DNA from: Lautropia sp. | GTDB taxonomy: Bacteria > Pseudomonadota > Gammaproteobacteria > Burkholderiales > Burkholderiaceae_E | Length of the DNA stretch: 64,000 nucleotides | Direction of reading: 5' to 3' | Assembly: GCA_030527825.1 (NCBI GenBank) | Contig: JAUNAC010000001.1 | Span: 62,001-126,000, forward strand | Shown: positions 35,936 through 46,106 of the stretch, piece by piece | How the letters are laid out: every line of letters starts with the position of its first letter | Numbering within the stretch: position 1 is the first letter of the stretch | Translations under genes and position numbers: made by a program | Notes under the pieces: generated by a model | The model's input: only the letters and a program-made list of their open reading frames with translations | Told to the model about the DNA's origin: nothing | The model's database searches: none

Positions 35936-38296
35936 GTGACCCTATCCTTCAAGCGACTGCTGGGCAAAATGGCCAGATCCGCCCCCCGGGACCGGCCCCT
36001 GCTCGAATGGAGCCTGCTCACCGCCGCGCTGCTGATCCTGACCATCTGGTTCGGCCCCTGGCTGCAACACCTCACCGACCACCAGCGTATTCCCGATCCA
36101 ACAAACGGGACTGGTCACGCCTCACCCGTCGATTATCTGAATCTGCGCCTGTACGATCTGGCGCTGAGCGGCGATGCCCGACAGCCCTCCGGCAAGGTTG
36201 TGCTGGTGGACATTGACGACATCAGCATGCTGCAGATCGGTCGCTGGCCCTGGCCCCGTCCCGTCATCACCGCGCTGATCAACCGGATCGCAGAAGGGCG
36301 CCCGGAAGCGCTGGCCATCGACATCCTGTTCGCCGAGCTCTCCCCCCGGCCGCAGGAAGACCAGCTCCTGCGCACAGCCCTCCAGAATGCCGCCCGGCAG
36401 GGGACACGGATCATTCTGGCCGTCGGCAAGGAAGAAGGCACCAACAACTACCTGCCACTCTATCCACTGGACCTGATCGCCGCAGGCAACACCCTCGGCC
36501 ACATCACCTTCCATACCGGCCGGGATGGCCTGGTGCGAGGACTGTATCTGGAAGAAGGTCACCTGCCGGCGATGTCGTGGGCCCTGGTCAATCGCCTTGC
36601 CCAGACCAATCGCAACAAGACCCTGGACATGCTGCTTGACCGGCGCTGGGATGTGCAGCAGGCCCTGCTACCCGGTGCCCTGGAAGAGCTGCCCCCTCGC
36701 ATTTCCGCCGCGGCGCTGCTGCGTGGCGACATCTCGCCCGCCCAGCTCCAGGGGCGCAAAGTCCTGCTGGGCAGCACCGCCATTGGTTCTGGTGACTTTT
36801 TCGTCAGCCCCTTGCAGGGGCAGGAACCCAGGCGCATTTCCGGTCTGGAGCTGCACGCGATCAGCGCAGAGGCGATGATCACGCACCACGTCAAACATCC
36901 CCTGCCCGCCAGCCTGCAGGGCAGCATCGACATATTGCTGGTACTGCTCACCATGCTGCTGCTCTACCGAACCAGTCCGTTCCTGGGTCTGGTCATCGTG
37001 GCTGTGGCCAGCAGCGTGTTGCTCCTGGTCAGCTGGCTCGCCTTCCACGCCGGCTGGTGGCTGGCCCCAGGCGGCGCGCTGGCAGCGATCTGCCTTGGCT
37101 ACCCCCTCTGGAACTGGCGCCGTCTCTCGGTTGCCTCCGCTGGCCTGCTGCGCCAGGCACGCTCACTGGAGCTGTTCAGTGGCGTGTTCGATGCACAAAA
37201 CACCGACTCCACCTCCCACGAGCCCATCTCTGCCCAGCTCGCCCGGGTTCATATGGCGGCCCAACAGGTCGCCAGGCTCAACCGCTTCCTGTCCGACAGC
37301 CTGCAGAGCCTGCCCCACCCTGTCCTGGTGGCCGATCATAAACAGAAGCCGCTGCTTCGCAATCAGCGTTTCATCAATGCCTTTGGCAACGTTGGCGAAC
37401 ACTGCGCCAACCTGTCGGAATGCTTCCGGAGAATCTTCGGCGAGATGCCTGCCGAATCCACCCAGGAGCCCTGCCAGCTTGCAGGCGAGCACCAGGATCT
37501 GCAGGGGCGCCACTGGCGTGTGGATGTTGCCGCCACAGGCGCCAGCGCCGATGAACGCCGCTGGATGATCCAGTTTGTCGACCTGACGGCCCGGCGGCTG
37601 GCCGACCGTGAACGGGAAGAAACGCTCTCGTTCCTGTCCCATGATCTGCGCTCGCCGCAGGCAACCTCTCTGGCCATCATCGAAGCGCTACGACACACCA
37701 CCGACAGCCAGGAACGGGACGCCGGTCTTGATGAACTGGCCCGCCAGTCCCGTCGGGCGCTGGATCTGACCGACGGTTTTCTGGCGTATACTCGCGCCGA
37801 AATCAAGCCCATCCAGCCCGAGCCCCATGATCTCAACGACCTGATCACCGAAGTGATCGATCTGGCATGGTTTGCTGCCAATGCCAAGAAAATCCGTCTG
37901 GACTTCACCCCTGTCGAACCAGCCATCCTCCGCTGCGACGCCGATCTGATGCGCCGCGCCCTGTCCAATTTAGTGGAAAATGCCGTTCGCCACAGTCCAC
38001 TGGACAGTAACATCGAAATCGGGCTCGACAACACCAGCACCCGCTTCCTCATCACCGTCCGCGATCATGGCCCCGGCGTCCCTCCTGACCGTCAGGCTCT
38101 GATCTTCAAGCCATTCTGGCAGTCCAGCGGTGGGGAAACTGTCGGGAAAAAGTCGCCACAGGGCAGCGCTGGCCTGGGACTTGCGATGGTTCACAAAGCC
38201 ATTGCCCGTCATGGGGGTACCATTCGGGTATACAACCATCCCTCCGGGGGAGCCTGCTTTGAAATCTGTCTGCCACAAGGCATGCAGACGCTCTAG
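35936..38296 (+). CDS. CHASE2-domain sensor histidine kinase
   Basis: The protein has one N-terminal membrane helix, a large periplasmic CHASE2 domain (about residues 50-330, with 'VVLVDIDDISMLQIGRWPWPR' and 'KVLLGSTAIGSGD'), three further membrane helices, a possible PAS-like linker, and a kinase core. The phospho-acceptor is His569 in 'SFLSHDLRSP'; the N box ('LSNLVENAVRHS') and the G boxes ('VRDHGPGVP' and 'SAGLGLAMVHKAI') are intact. The GTG at 35936 was chosen because CAGG lies upstream with correct spacing and the previous gene ends 14 bases before. It is followed after 12 bases by hemA. Confidence 0.9.
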   Translation: MTLSFKRLLGKMARSAPRDRPLLEWSLLTAALLILTIWFGPWLQHLTDHQRIPDPTNGTGHASPVDYLNLRLYDLALSGDARQPSGKVVLVDIDDISMLQIGRWPWPRPVITALINRIAEGRPEALAIDILFAELSPRPQEDQLLRTALQNAARQGTRIILAVGKEEGTNNYLPLYPLDLIAAGNTLGHITFHTGRDGLVRGLYLEEGHLPAMSWALVNRLAQTNRNKTLDMLLDRRWDVQQALLPGALEELPPRISAAALLRGDISPAQLQGRKVLLGSTAIGSGDFFVSPLQGQEPRRISGLELHAISAEAMITHHVKHPLPASLQGSIDILLVLLTMLLLYRTSPFLGLVIVAVASSVLLLVSWLAFHAGWWLAPGGALAAICLGYPLWNWRRLSVASAGLLRQARSLELFSGVFDAQNTDSTSHEPISAQLARVHMAAQQVARLNRFLSDSLQSLPHPVLVADHKQKPLLRNQRFINAFGNVGEHCANLSECFRRIFGEMPAESTQEPCQLAGEHQDLQGRHWRVDVAATGASADERRWMIQFVDLTARRLADREREETLSFLSHDLRSPQATSLAIIEALRHTTDSQERDAGLDELARQSRRALDLTDGFLAYTRAEIKPIQPEPHDLNDLITEVIDLAWFAANAKKIRLDFTPVEPAILRCDADLMRRALSNLVENAVRHSPLDSNIEIGLDNTSTRFLITVRDHGPGVPPDRQALIFKPFWQSSGGETVGKKSPQGSAGLGLAMVHKAIARHGGTIRVYNHPSGGACFEICLPQGMQTL

Positions 38297-38308
38297 CCCC
38301 TATCCAAC

Positions 38309-39589
38309 ATGGCGCTGCTGACGCTCGGCCTCAATCACCATACCGCACCTGTGGCGCTGCGTGAGAAAATTGCCTTCCCCACCCGGGAGGCTGTCAGCGC
38401 TGCCTTGACCGATCTGCGCCACCAGCTCAAATCACTTGCGCCCGAAGCCGCCATCCTGTCCACCTGCAACCGCACCGAAATCTACTGCAAGACCGATGCG
38501 CCCGATGAAGCCGGCCAGGCACTGACACACTGGATCGAACAGCACAAAGGCGTTGGCAGCGACGGGAAACTCGCCGATCACCTGTACCTGTTGCCCAACC
38601 AGGGGGCCGTCCGCCATGCCTTCCGGGTCGCCAGCGGGCTGGACTCCATGGTGCTGGGCGAGCCCCAGATCCTCGGCCAGATGAAGGCGGCCGTACGTGT
38701 GGCCCAGGACTCCAACATGCTGGGCAGCCATTTGCACCAGCTGTTCCAGCGCTCGTTCTCGGTGGCCAAGGAAGTCCGTACCCAGACGGCCATCGGGGCA
38801 CAATCCGTCTCCATGTCCGCAGCCAGTGTGCGGCTGGGCGAACAGCTCTTCGAAAACCTGGCCGACTGCTCGGTACTGCTGATCGGCGCCGGTGAAATGA
38901 TCGAGCTCTGCGCGGCCCACTGGGCCCCCCACCCCAAGCGGATGGTCATCGCCAATCGTACCCAGGAACGTGCCCGCCCCCTGGCCCAGCGCTTCGGGGC
39001 AAGCATCATGACCCTGGCCGAGCTGCCGCAGCAGCTGGAAAACTTTGACGTCGTCATCTCCTGCACCGCCAGCACCCTGCCCATCATCGGCCTGGGCATG
39101 GTCGAGCGCAGCATCCGCCAGCGCCGCCACCGCCCGGTATTGATGATCGACCTGGCCGTACCACGCGATATCGAAGACGAGGTCTCCCGACTTGATGATG
39201 TCTTTCTCTATACCGTCGACGACCTGCGTGAAGTCGTCGACGCCGGTCTGGAAGGCCGCCGGCTCGCCGTAGCCGAGGCCGAGAGCATCATCGACACCCA
39301 GGTCAGTGCCTTCATGACCTGGCTGGACCGGCGACAGGCCGTGCCCCTCATCCAGGATCTGCATGCACGCGGCGACGCCGTACGGCGCCAGGAGCTTGAA
39401 CGCGCCCGCAAAATGCTCGCCCGGGGCGACGACCCCGCCGTCGTGCTGGAGGCCATGTCGCGCGCCCTCACTGCAAAATTCATGCACGGCCCCACGACGC
39501 TGCTGCACCGGCACGGGGGCAACAGCGCTGAGATGGGCAATCTGCTGAACACCCTGTTTCCCTCCCCCCGGGGAAACCGGAACAGCTAG
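38309..39589 (+). CDS. hemA: glutamyl-tRNA reductase HemA
   Basis: HemA reduces glutamyl-tRNA to glutamate-1-semialdehyde, the first committed step of heme synthesis. The catalytic cysteine is Cys53 in 'STCNRTEIY'; the signature '[24 protein letters not shown]' region and the NADPH-binding '[11 protein letters not shown]' are present. At 426 residues it has full length. It begins 12 bases after the CHASE2 kinase gene, so heme synthesis may be co-transcribed with a signalling unit. The hemA-prfA-prmC order is conserved. Confidence 0.97.
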   Translation: MALLTLGLNHHTAPVALREKIAFPTREAVSAALTDLRHQLKSLAPEAAILSTCNRTEIYCKTDAPDEAGQALTHWIEQHKGVGSDGKLADHLYLLPNQGAVRHAFRVASGLDSMVLGEPQILGQMKAAVRVAQDSNMLGSHLHQLFQRSFSVAKEVRTQTAIGAQSVSMSAASVRLGEQLFENLADCSVLLIGAGEMIELCAAHWAPHPKRMVIANRTQERARPLAQRFGASIMTLAELPQQLENFDVVISCTASTLPIIGLGMVERSIRQRRHRPVLMIDLAVPRDIEDEVSRLDDVFLYTVDDLREVVDAGLEGRRLAVAEAESIIDTQVSAFMTWLDRRQAVPLIQDLHARGDAVRRQELERARKMLARGDDPAVVLEAMSRALTAKFMHGPTTLLHRHGGNSAEMGNLLNTLFPSPRGNRNS

Positions 39590-39686
39590 GCGGCCTGCTC
39601 CCGGTCCGCCGCCGTCTGCTTTCCACGCGCGGTTGCCACGCTCTAAAATGCCTGCCTGCGCATTCCCATACCCCGGCCCACCATTC

Positions 39687-40760
39687 ATGAAAAACACCCT
39701 GCGGGACAAGCTTCATCACATGCAGGACCGGCTTGACGAGCTCAATGCCCGGCTGGCCAGCGAAGACGTCGCCCGCGACATCGGTCTGTTGAAAAAACTC
39801 AATCAGGAGCACACGGAAATCACCGAGGTGCTGGATCACTATGCCTGCTGGCAGCAGGCTGGCGCCGATCTGGCCGCAGCCCGCCAGATGCGCGACGATC
39901 CGGAACTGCGCGAATTCGCCGACGAGGAAGCAGCCAGCGCCGAAGCGCGCCAGAATGCCGCCCTGGAGCGCATCGAATATCTGCTGCTGCCCCGTGATCC
40001 CGACGATGCACGCAACGCCATCCTCGAAATCCGCGCCGGCACCGGGGGTGATGAAAGCGCGCTGTTTTCCGGCGATCTGCTGCGCATGTACCTACGCTAC
40101 GCCGAACGCTGCGGCTGGCAGACAGAGATCCTCTCGGCCAGCGAATCCGAACTTGGCGGCTACCGCGAAGTCATCGTCCAGGTCACTGGCCAGCAGGTCT
40201 TTGGCCGTCTGCGCTTCGAATCCGGCGCCCACCGGGTCCAGCGGGTCCCGGTCACCGAATCCCAGGGGCGGATCCACACATCGGCCTGTACCGTTGCCGT
40301 GATGGCTGAAGCTGAACCCAGCGGCGACATCGACATCAGCCCGGATGAGCTGCGTATCGACGTCTACCGGGCCTCGGGCGCTGGCGGCCAGCACGTCAAC
40401 AAGACCGAATCCGCCGTCCGCATCACCCACCTGCCGACCGGCATCGTGGCCGAATGTCAGGATGACCGCTCCCAGCACCGCAACAAGGACAAGGCCATGA
40501 CCGTGCTGCTGACCCGCCTGCGCGATGCCCGCGAGCAAACCCGTCAGGCCGAGACCTCGGCCCATCGCAAGAGCCTGGTCGGCTCGGGCGACCGTTCCGA
40601 ACGTATCCGCACCTACAACTTCCCGCAGGGCCGAGTCACGGATCACCGGATCAACCTCACCCTCTACCGGCTGCAGGCCATCCTGGATGGCGATCTGGAT
40701 GAACTGACCGGCGCGCTCATGAAAGCACGTCTGTCCGAACTGACCGACGACCAGCGCTGA
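39687..40760 (+). CDS. prfA: peptide chain release factor 1
   Basis: RF1 reads UAA and UAG and releases the finished peptide on the ribosome. The GGQ motif is at residues 233-235 ('SGAGGQHVN'), and '[20 protein letters not shown]' is typical of RF1. The ATG at 39687 gives 357 residues, the normal length; the upstream ATG at 39633 does not match the family. It follows hemA by about 97 bases. Confidence 0.97.
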   Translation: MKNTLRDKLHHMQDRLDELNARLASEDVARDIGLLKKLNQEHTEITEVLDHYACWQQAGADLAAARQMRDDPELREFADEEAASAEARQNAALERIEYLLLPRDPDDARNAILEIRAGTGGDESALFSGDLLRMYLRYAERCGWQTEILSASESELGGYREVIVQVTGQQVFGRLRFESGAHRVQRVPVTESQGRIHTSACTVAVMAEAEPSGDIDISPDELRIDVYRASGAGGQHVNKTESAVRITHLPTGIVAECQDDRSQHRNKDKAMTVLLTRLRDAREQTRQAETSAHRKSLVGSGDRSERIRTYNFPQGRVTDHRINLTLYRLQAILDGDLDELTGALMKARLSELTDDQR

Positions 40761-40823
40761 ACGATCCCACCTCATCGTCGCCTGCCCTGATACGCCCTCC
40801 CTGCGGCCATTCCCCTGTCCGAA

Positions 40824-41741
40824 ATGGCACCCTCTCCCACCTTCGACACCTTGATCCAGCACAGCGGTCTGTCCCGCGCCGAGGCTCGCCGCCTGCTTGC
40901 CCTGATCATCCGCCGGCCACTCACCTGGCTCATCGCGCACGGCGACGCCCCTGTCCCCCCTGACATCATCGGACGTTTTCAAGATCTGGCCGCCCGCCGG
41001 CACGCTGGTGAACCCCTGGCCTACCTGCTGGGCCAGCAGGCGTTCTACGGCCGCGACTATGCCGTGTCCCCCGCCGTCCTCATCCCCCGTGCCGATACCG
41101 AAACCCTGATCGAACAGGCGCTGCAATGCCTGCGCCCGCTCGCCTCCCCCCAGGCAGCCCGATCCCCCGATGTGCTGGAACTGGGAACCGGCAGCGGCAT
41201 CATCGCCATCACCCTGGCGCTGGAATGCCCCACCATCCAGATGCACGCCCTGGAACAATCAGGCGCCGCACTGGCCGTTGCACAGCGCAACGCCGCCACC
41301 TGGCAGGCAAAGAACATCCACTGGTACCAGGGCAACTGGTGGCAGGCCCTGGCCAACCCTCTGCTGCCCGCCAGCGCAGCCACCGGACAGCGCTTTGCGC
41401 TGATCGTGGCTAACCCCCCCTACATCGCGGCCCATGATCCCCATCTTGAGCAGGGCGACCTGCGCTTTGAACCCGCCCAGGCACTGGTGGGCGGCCCCGA
41501 TGGGCTGGATGACCTGCGCACCATCATCCAGGGCGCTCCCGGGCATCTGCATCCAGACGGATGGCTGCTGCTAGAACATGGCTACGATCAGGCCGATGCC
41601 GTACAAGCCCTGCTGCACACCGCCGGCTTCACCCGGATCTTCACCCAGCCGGATCTCGGCGGACAGCCCCGCGTCAGCGGTGGACAATACCGGCCCGGCC
41701 CTCCGCAGCCACCGATGGCCGCGCCCGGCAACACTCCGTGA
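40824..41741 (+). CDS. prmC: release factor glutamine methyltransferase PrmC
   Basis: PrmC methylates the Gln of the GGQ motif in release factors, so its place after prfA is functional. The SAM motif 'VLELGTGSGIIAITLAL', the active-site 'NPPYI' and the substrate-positioning 'AFYGRDYAVSPAVLIPRADTE' segment are visible. The Pro-rich C-terminal tail of about 15 residues is unusual. The stop is 4 bases from that of the convergent flavin oxidoreductase gene. Confidence 0.95.
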   Translation: MAPSPTFDTLIQHSGLSRAEARRLLALIIRRPLTWLIAHGDAPVPPDIIGRFQDLAARRHAGEPLAYLLGQQAFYGRDYAVSPAVLIPRADTETLIEQALQCLRPLASPQAARSPDVLELGTGSGIIAITLALECPTIQMHALEQSGAALAVAQRNAATWQAKNIHWYQGNWWQALANPLLPASAATGQRFALIVANPPYIAAHDPHLEQGDLRFEPAQALVGGPDGLDDLRTIIQGAPGHLHPDGWLLLEHGYDQADAVQALLHTAGFTRIFTQPDLGGQPRVSGGQYRPGPPQPPMAAPGNTP

Positions 41742-41745
41742 AGAC

Positions 41746-42897
41746 TTACGCCTGCGCTTTCTTCATCAGAGGCGGGAGCCAGTCCTGCTCAAGCAGACAA
41801 AGCCGCCACAACAGCTCGGGCAACCCATAACGATCGGCCCGGGCAGGATCCAGTGCCATCACCATCTCCTGTTCCCGGCCACTCGCCACCAGCGACACCA
41901 GATCAGGATTAAGCATCACCGCCTTGCCCAGCGCAATAAACTCGGCCCAGCCAGACTGGTAAGCGGCCAGTATCTGTTCAGCACCCAGCAGGCCCCCCAC
42001 CCCAATCAGTGGCAAGCGGCCCGCCAGATACTCATGCAGCACTCGGATCCGCGGCAGCGCCGGATCCGCCCCGCGTCGTACCTTGCGATAAAAATCGACC
42101 ATCGACAGGTGCAGATACTGCAATGGCGCCTGTGCCAGCGCATCGACCAGCTGCAGCGTATCTGTCATGGTCAGGCCCCGCTCGCCGGATTCCTCCGGTG
42201 AAAAGCGGTAGCCGACGATGAAATCAGGACGTGACCAACGTGCCCTGGCGGCACACACCGCCTCTACCACCGCCAACGGGAAACGCATGCGCGCCTGCAG
42301 ACTGCCTCCCCAGCGATCCGTCCGGCGATTGGTCCTGGCCGAAAAGAACTGCTGCAGCAGATAGCCATTGGCCCCGTGGATCTCCACCCCATCGAATCCC
42401 GCCTGAATCGCCAGCTCCGCTGCGCGCGCAAAAGCAGCCACCAGCGCCTGAATTTCCGCCTCGCTGGCCGCCCGGGCCCCGGTGGACGGATCATCACCCG
42501 GGGCCAGACGACACATGCCAGCCGGAATCACCGGTGCATCCAGCACCCCGGCCACCTGCGCAACGGCAGCGCCACCGTGATGCAGCTGCAAAATGGCCAG
42601 GGCCCCCTGGGCCTGGATCAGGCGGGCCACTGCCCGCAGACTGGGCAGGTCATGGGCGCCCAGCGCATGCGGTTCGCCCAGAAAGGACCTCCCCTCCGCC
42701 GACACCAGGGTCGATGCCGTGATGAACATCCCGAACCCCTGGGCACGATTCCCCAGGAACAGACGCTCGGCTTCGCTCAGGCGGCCATCGGCATGAGACG
42801 CATAGTGAGTCATCGGTGCCACGACGAACCGGTTCTTGACCGTCACCCCGTTATTCAGCTGATACGGCCGAAAGAGCGGGCGATACTGTGAATGCAT
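41746..42897 (-). CDS. Old Yellow Enzyme family NADH:flavin oxidoreductase
   Basis: This 383-residue FMN-binding TIM-barrel ene-reductase probably reduces activated double bonds. Motifs include 'NRFVVAPMTHYASHADG', 'LQLHHGGA', 'FDGVEIHGANGYLLQQFFS' with the downstream 'NRRTDRWGGSLQARMRF', and 'IGVGGLLG'. The start has a strong GGAGG with 6-base spacing. It is encoded against the hemA-prfA-prmC direction, in a segment not present in the usual hemA-prfA-prmC-grxD order. The substrate is unknown. Confidence 0.9.
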   Translation of the reverse strand: MHSQYRPLFRPYQLNNGVTVKNRFVVAPMTHYASHADGRLSEAERLFLGNRAQGFGMFITASTLVSAEGRSFLGEPHALGAHDLPSLRAVARLIQAQGALAILQLHHGGAAVAQVAGVLDAPVIPAGMCRLAPGDDPSTGARAASEAEIQALVAAFARAAELAIQAGFDGVEIHGANGYLLQQFFSARTNRRTDRWGGSLQARMRFPLAVVEAVCAARARWSRPDFIVGYRFSPEESGERGLTMTDTLQLVDALAQAPLQYLHLSMVDFYRKVRRGADPALPRIRVLHEYLAGRLPLIGVGGLLGAEQILAAYQSGWAEFIALGKAVMLNPDLVSLVASGREQEMVMALDPARADRYGLPELLWRLCLLEQDWLPPLMKKAQA

Positions 42898-43056
42898 GGT
42901 TAGCCTCCAGTTGCCAGGATCCGCAAAACGAACACCCCATCCGCACCACGTCCATAGACGTGGTGTCCAGGTCAAAGGTCGGCCAGAGCATGGTACCGCC
43001 GCATTCGGCTAAATTGGTGGCCACAGTCGCAGCGCTGCCTGCCGTGGCCACGCCTC

Positions 43057-45489
43057 TCAGCGCACCTGCGCCCGGAAAACAGCGCGCGCCGAGGTATTGC
43101 CCGCGCGGTCAACTGCCTCGACTGAGTAGGTATAGTGACCGGTGGCCCGCGCGCCCGTATCCGTAAACCGTTCGGTCTGCAGCAGCGACTGGCTCAGCAC
43201 GATCGGCCCCCGGCGCAGCCGGTAGCCGGCCAGCCCGGCACCACCCGCATCCACGGATTTCTCCCAGCTCAGCTGGATGGCACCATTGGGCTGCACCTGC
43301 GCCACCAGATTCCGGGGCACCGAAGGCGCCTGGGTGTCCTTGACCGCAGCCGTCTGCGCAGAAGCCAGCGCCGGCACATAAAAACTGTCTCCTGACAGAT
43401 ACCAGCCCGCTCCAGGCGCAGCGCCCGTCGTGTAGTACGTATAGGTACCGCCGTGGTACTGCCGGTACTCATGTACCGCTACGCGTCCCTCGCCCGCCCC
43501 GGCATAAGCGTAAAAGGCAATACCGATCCGCGTCCAGCCGTTTTCCTTCAGCGATGCCTGCGTGCTGTACAGATAGCGCGCCTTGCCATCGGTGATGGCC
43601 TGATAACGGTACACCGGCACCATGCCGGCCCGCTGGGTGGCATGCGCCGCAAATGCCACGCCCTGCCGCTTCCAGGCACCGCCCAGATCCGGATTTACGC
43701 TGTAGAGAAAACGCTCACCGTCCGCCGCATAACGGTAGACCTGACGGACATCATCCGTAGCACTGGCCTGCTGGGCCACATTCACCCGCACAATCCGTGC
43801 CTGCGATGGTGTCCCGGCCTGATTCAGCACAAACACCATGTAATAGCCCGGCGGCGTCTCATAGGCATTGTCAGGTAACTTGGCCACCAGGCGGTTTCCT
43901 TCCCGACTGAATGTCAGCTCCAGAAAGCGCTGGTTCATATTGAACGAATGCGTCACCGATCCGGTCGCCACCAGCGTCACCCGCTGGATCGACCCCGCAT
44001 CTGGTGTTGTCAACGTCAGATTGCCTCCCGGGTTCACCGTGGCCGGAGCGGCACTGATCACCGGCCGGCTGGCCGGAGACCCATCCCGGTTATACAGATA
44101 AGGGGGGTAGTAGATCTCGGCATTCAGGTTACTTTCCGGACCGGCAGCGCCGCCCCCGCCCGTGAACAGGGAAGCGTCTGGCAGCAGAATCGCGGTGGAA
44201 TGATAAAGCCGCATCCGTTTCTGCGATGGCCCCTGATGCCACTCCCCGGTTTTGGGGTTCCACAGATCAACCTGATAGACAGGATTGCGGGCTGTCGCTT
44301 TCTTGAAATCGAAAAATTCTGCACCGCCGGTAATGGCCACACTGCCATCGGCCAGCACCGTACTGTTATGCCACATCCGGGTATTGCTCATCCGGCCAGC
44401 ATCTGTCACAAGCGGACGGTCCTGGCGGATATCAATGATGGCTGCCCGCGGACCTGATGCCTCCGTCAGCAGAATACGACCAGGCTGGAACATCACGGCC
44501 GAACCTTCCCAATGCGACTTGTAGGCCAGCTCACCCACATCACGGCGCGCGCCTTTGCCTTGCACATTCAGCCTGTACATCTGAGTGGCGGAAAAACCGA
44601 ATACCCCCCCATCGGGCGCGACCCAGTTACGGGGGTAATAATGAAAGAGATCCTGGGAGGCAATCCCTTCGAGCAACTCCGTATGGCCATCATTGTGGCG
44701 GATCTCGGGATGCTGCTCACCCCCCAACCCGCCCTGAATATAAACGCTGCCATCCGGCAGCGTGGTGGCCGTCGCGTACCAGCGTGGCAACTTCATCTGC
44801 TCGCCCTTCTCGATACTGTTGCTGCCAGGCCGGAACAGTGTCGTATCGCTGTTGGGGCGGTTGGTGCTGCGGCCGCGGGCATCGCTGAAGACATCGCCGC
44901 CAGCAATGAACAGATCTCCAGTCAGGGGCAATACCACCTGGGCCGAACAGAAAATGTCGACCTGGGTCGTATTGGGCAGAGTCATATGGGCCTCATCACC
45001 CAGCCCCTGGGCCGGATCCCAAACATCATAGAAAAATTTTCCGCCCTGCTGGCCATTACTGAGCGACCCATACGTCATGACCCGCCCATCGGGCAGCACC
45101 ACAGCGTGGATCGGAATGAAAGGCCACTTGGCCTGCGCCCCCCAGACGCCATCAACGGCGGCCCGGGGTGCAGCCGGCAGTGCCTTGCCCACCCGGGCGG
45201 CCGCGCGGTGTCCCGCGGTCGCGACGGGAATGGTGCCAGGCGCCTGCTGATGCTCTGCCGAGAAGTCGATACCGGCATTGGGCTCAGGAATATTTCCAGT
45301 CCCATCCTGAAACACCTCGCGCACATGATCCTTCTGCGCCGCGGCGGTCGATGTAGCGCCGCCCGCATCGGCAGCATCCAGATCTTTTCCGCCGCAGGCC
45401 GCCAGTGACAGCAGAACCATCGAGGCAAGCGCCAGGCGGCCAAAGGGGACCTGGCGCACAGGGAATGGAATATATCGAGGTGTGAACAT
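43057..45489 (-). CDS. lipoprotein copper-radical oxidase (galactose oxidase-like)
   Basis: The 810-residue product starts with a signal peptide and lipobox 'SLAACGG', so it should be lipid-anchored. A seven-bladed Kelch-like propeller follows, then a DUF1929-type Ig domain ('YYPPYLYNRDGSPASRP'), a DUF5648-like repeat region ('VYRYAADGERFLYSV'), and a C-terminal fibronectin type III domain. Every copper and cofactor residue of galactose oxidase has a match: Cys181 ('IFCSAQ', thioether partner), Tyr238 ('RWYATAT', cross-link), Tyr429-His430 ('LYHSTAI') and His514 ('VTHSFN'). It would therefore oxidise an alcohol or aldehyde to the next level and make hydrogen peroxide. The substrate is unknown. 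AAAGG precedes the ATG at 45489. Confidence 0.87.
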   Translation of the reverse strand: MFTPRYIPFPVRQVPFGRLALASMVLLSLAACGGKDLDAADAGGATSTAAAQKDHVREVFQDGTGNIPEPNAGIDFSAEHQQAPGTIPVATAGHRAAARVGKALPAAPRAAVDGVWGAQAKWPFIPIHAVVLPDGRVMTYGSLSNGQQGGKFFYDVWDPAQGLGDEAHMTLPNTTQVDIFCSAQVVLPLTGDLFIAGGDVFSDARGRSTNRPNSDTTLFRPGSNSIEKGEQMKLPRWYATATTLPDGSVYIQGGLGGEQHPEIRHNDGHTELLEGIASQDLFHYYPRNWVAPDGGVFGFSATQMYRLNVQGKGARRDVGELAYKSHWEGSAVMFQPGRILLTEASGPRAAIIDIRQDRPLVTDAGRMSNTRMWHNSTVLADGSVAITGGAEFFDFKKATARNPVYQVDLWNPKTGEWHQGPSQKRMRLYHSTAILLPDASLFTGGGGAAGPESNLNAEIYYPPYLYNRDGSPASRPVISAAPATVNPGGNLTLTTPDAGSIQRVTLVATGSVTHSFNMNQRFLELTFSREGNRLVAKLPDNAYETPPGYYMVFVLNQAGTPSQARIVRVNVAQQASATDDVRQVYRYAADGERFLYSVNPDLGGAWKRQGVAFAAHATQRAGMVPVYRYQAITDGKARYLYSTQASLKENGWTRIGIAFYAYAGAGEGRVAVHEYRQYHGGTYTYYTTGAAPGAGWYLSGDSFYVPALASAQTAAVKDTQAPSVPRNLVAQVQPNGAIQLSWEKSVDAGGAGLAGYRLRRGPIVLSQSLLQTERFTDTGARATGHYTYSVEAVDRAGNTSARAVFRAQVR

Positions 45490-45764
45490 ATACCTTTGAA
45501 TCAAGGAGAAGGGGGGCATATTCTCAGGCCGAATACCTGTTTTTTTTGATACAGCCTCTCGCGTACCGCCGAAAATTCTCCTGATTATTTGCAACAGAAT
45601 CGTGCATTTGTTAACTGGCACTGATACACAGGCAATGACCTGCCTGCGTACCGCACAGCGCTCGCCGACGCACAAACATCTGGCGGACTTGCTACTATGC
45701 GAATCCTGTGGCCATACGGCGAAAACCGGGCCGGCCACCCCCTTTCCCAACACAGAGGTTCACC

Positions 45765-46088
45765 ATGGATGCCCAGGAGTTCATTCGCACTACCGTCACC
45801 GAACACCCCGTCGTACTGTTCATGAAAGGCACAGCACAGTTCCCCCAATGTGGCTTCTCGGGCAAGGCCATCCAGATCCTGAAAAAGGCTGGCATCAAGC
45901 AACTGGTGACCATCAACGTGCTGGAAGATGACGATGTCCGCCAGGGCATCAAGACCTATTCCAACTGGCCGACCATCCCGCAGCTCTATATCAACGGGGA
46001 ATTCATCGGTGGCGTGGACATCATGGCCGAGATGCTGGATTCCGGCGAACTGCAGGCACTGATTCCCGAAGCCAGCAAAACGGCCTGA
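45765..46088 (+). CDS. grxD: monothiol glutaredoxin Grx4
   Basis: This 107-residue monothiol glutaredoxin carries the 'CGFS' active site (Cys29) and the segment 'TYSNWPTIPQLYINGEFIGG'. With glutathione it binds a [2Fe-2S] cluster and delivers it to target proteins. AGAGG precedes the ATG. In relatives it often follows prmC directly; here it is 4 kb away, past two opposite-strand genes. Confidence 0.97.
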   Translation: MDAQEFIRTTVTEHPVVLFMKGTAQFPQCGFSGKAIQILKKAGIKQLVTINVLEDDDVRQGIKTYSNWPTIPQLYINGEFIGGVDIMAEMLDSGELQALIPEASKTA

Positions 46089-46106
46089 CGCAGGTCGGCG
46101 GGGCCG

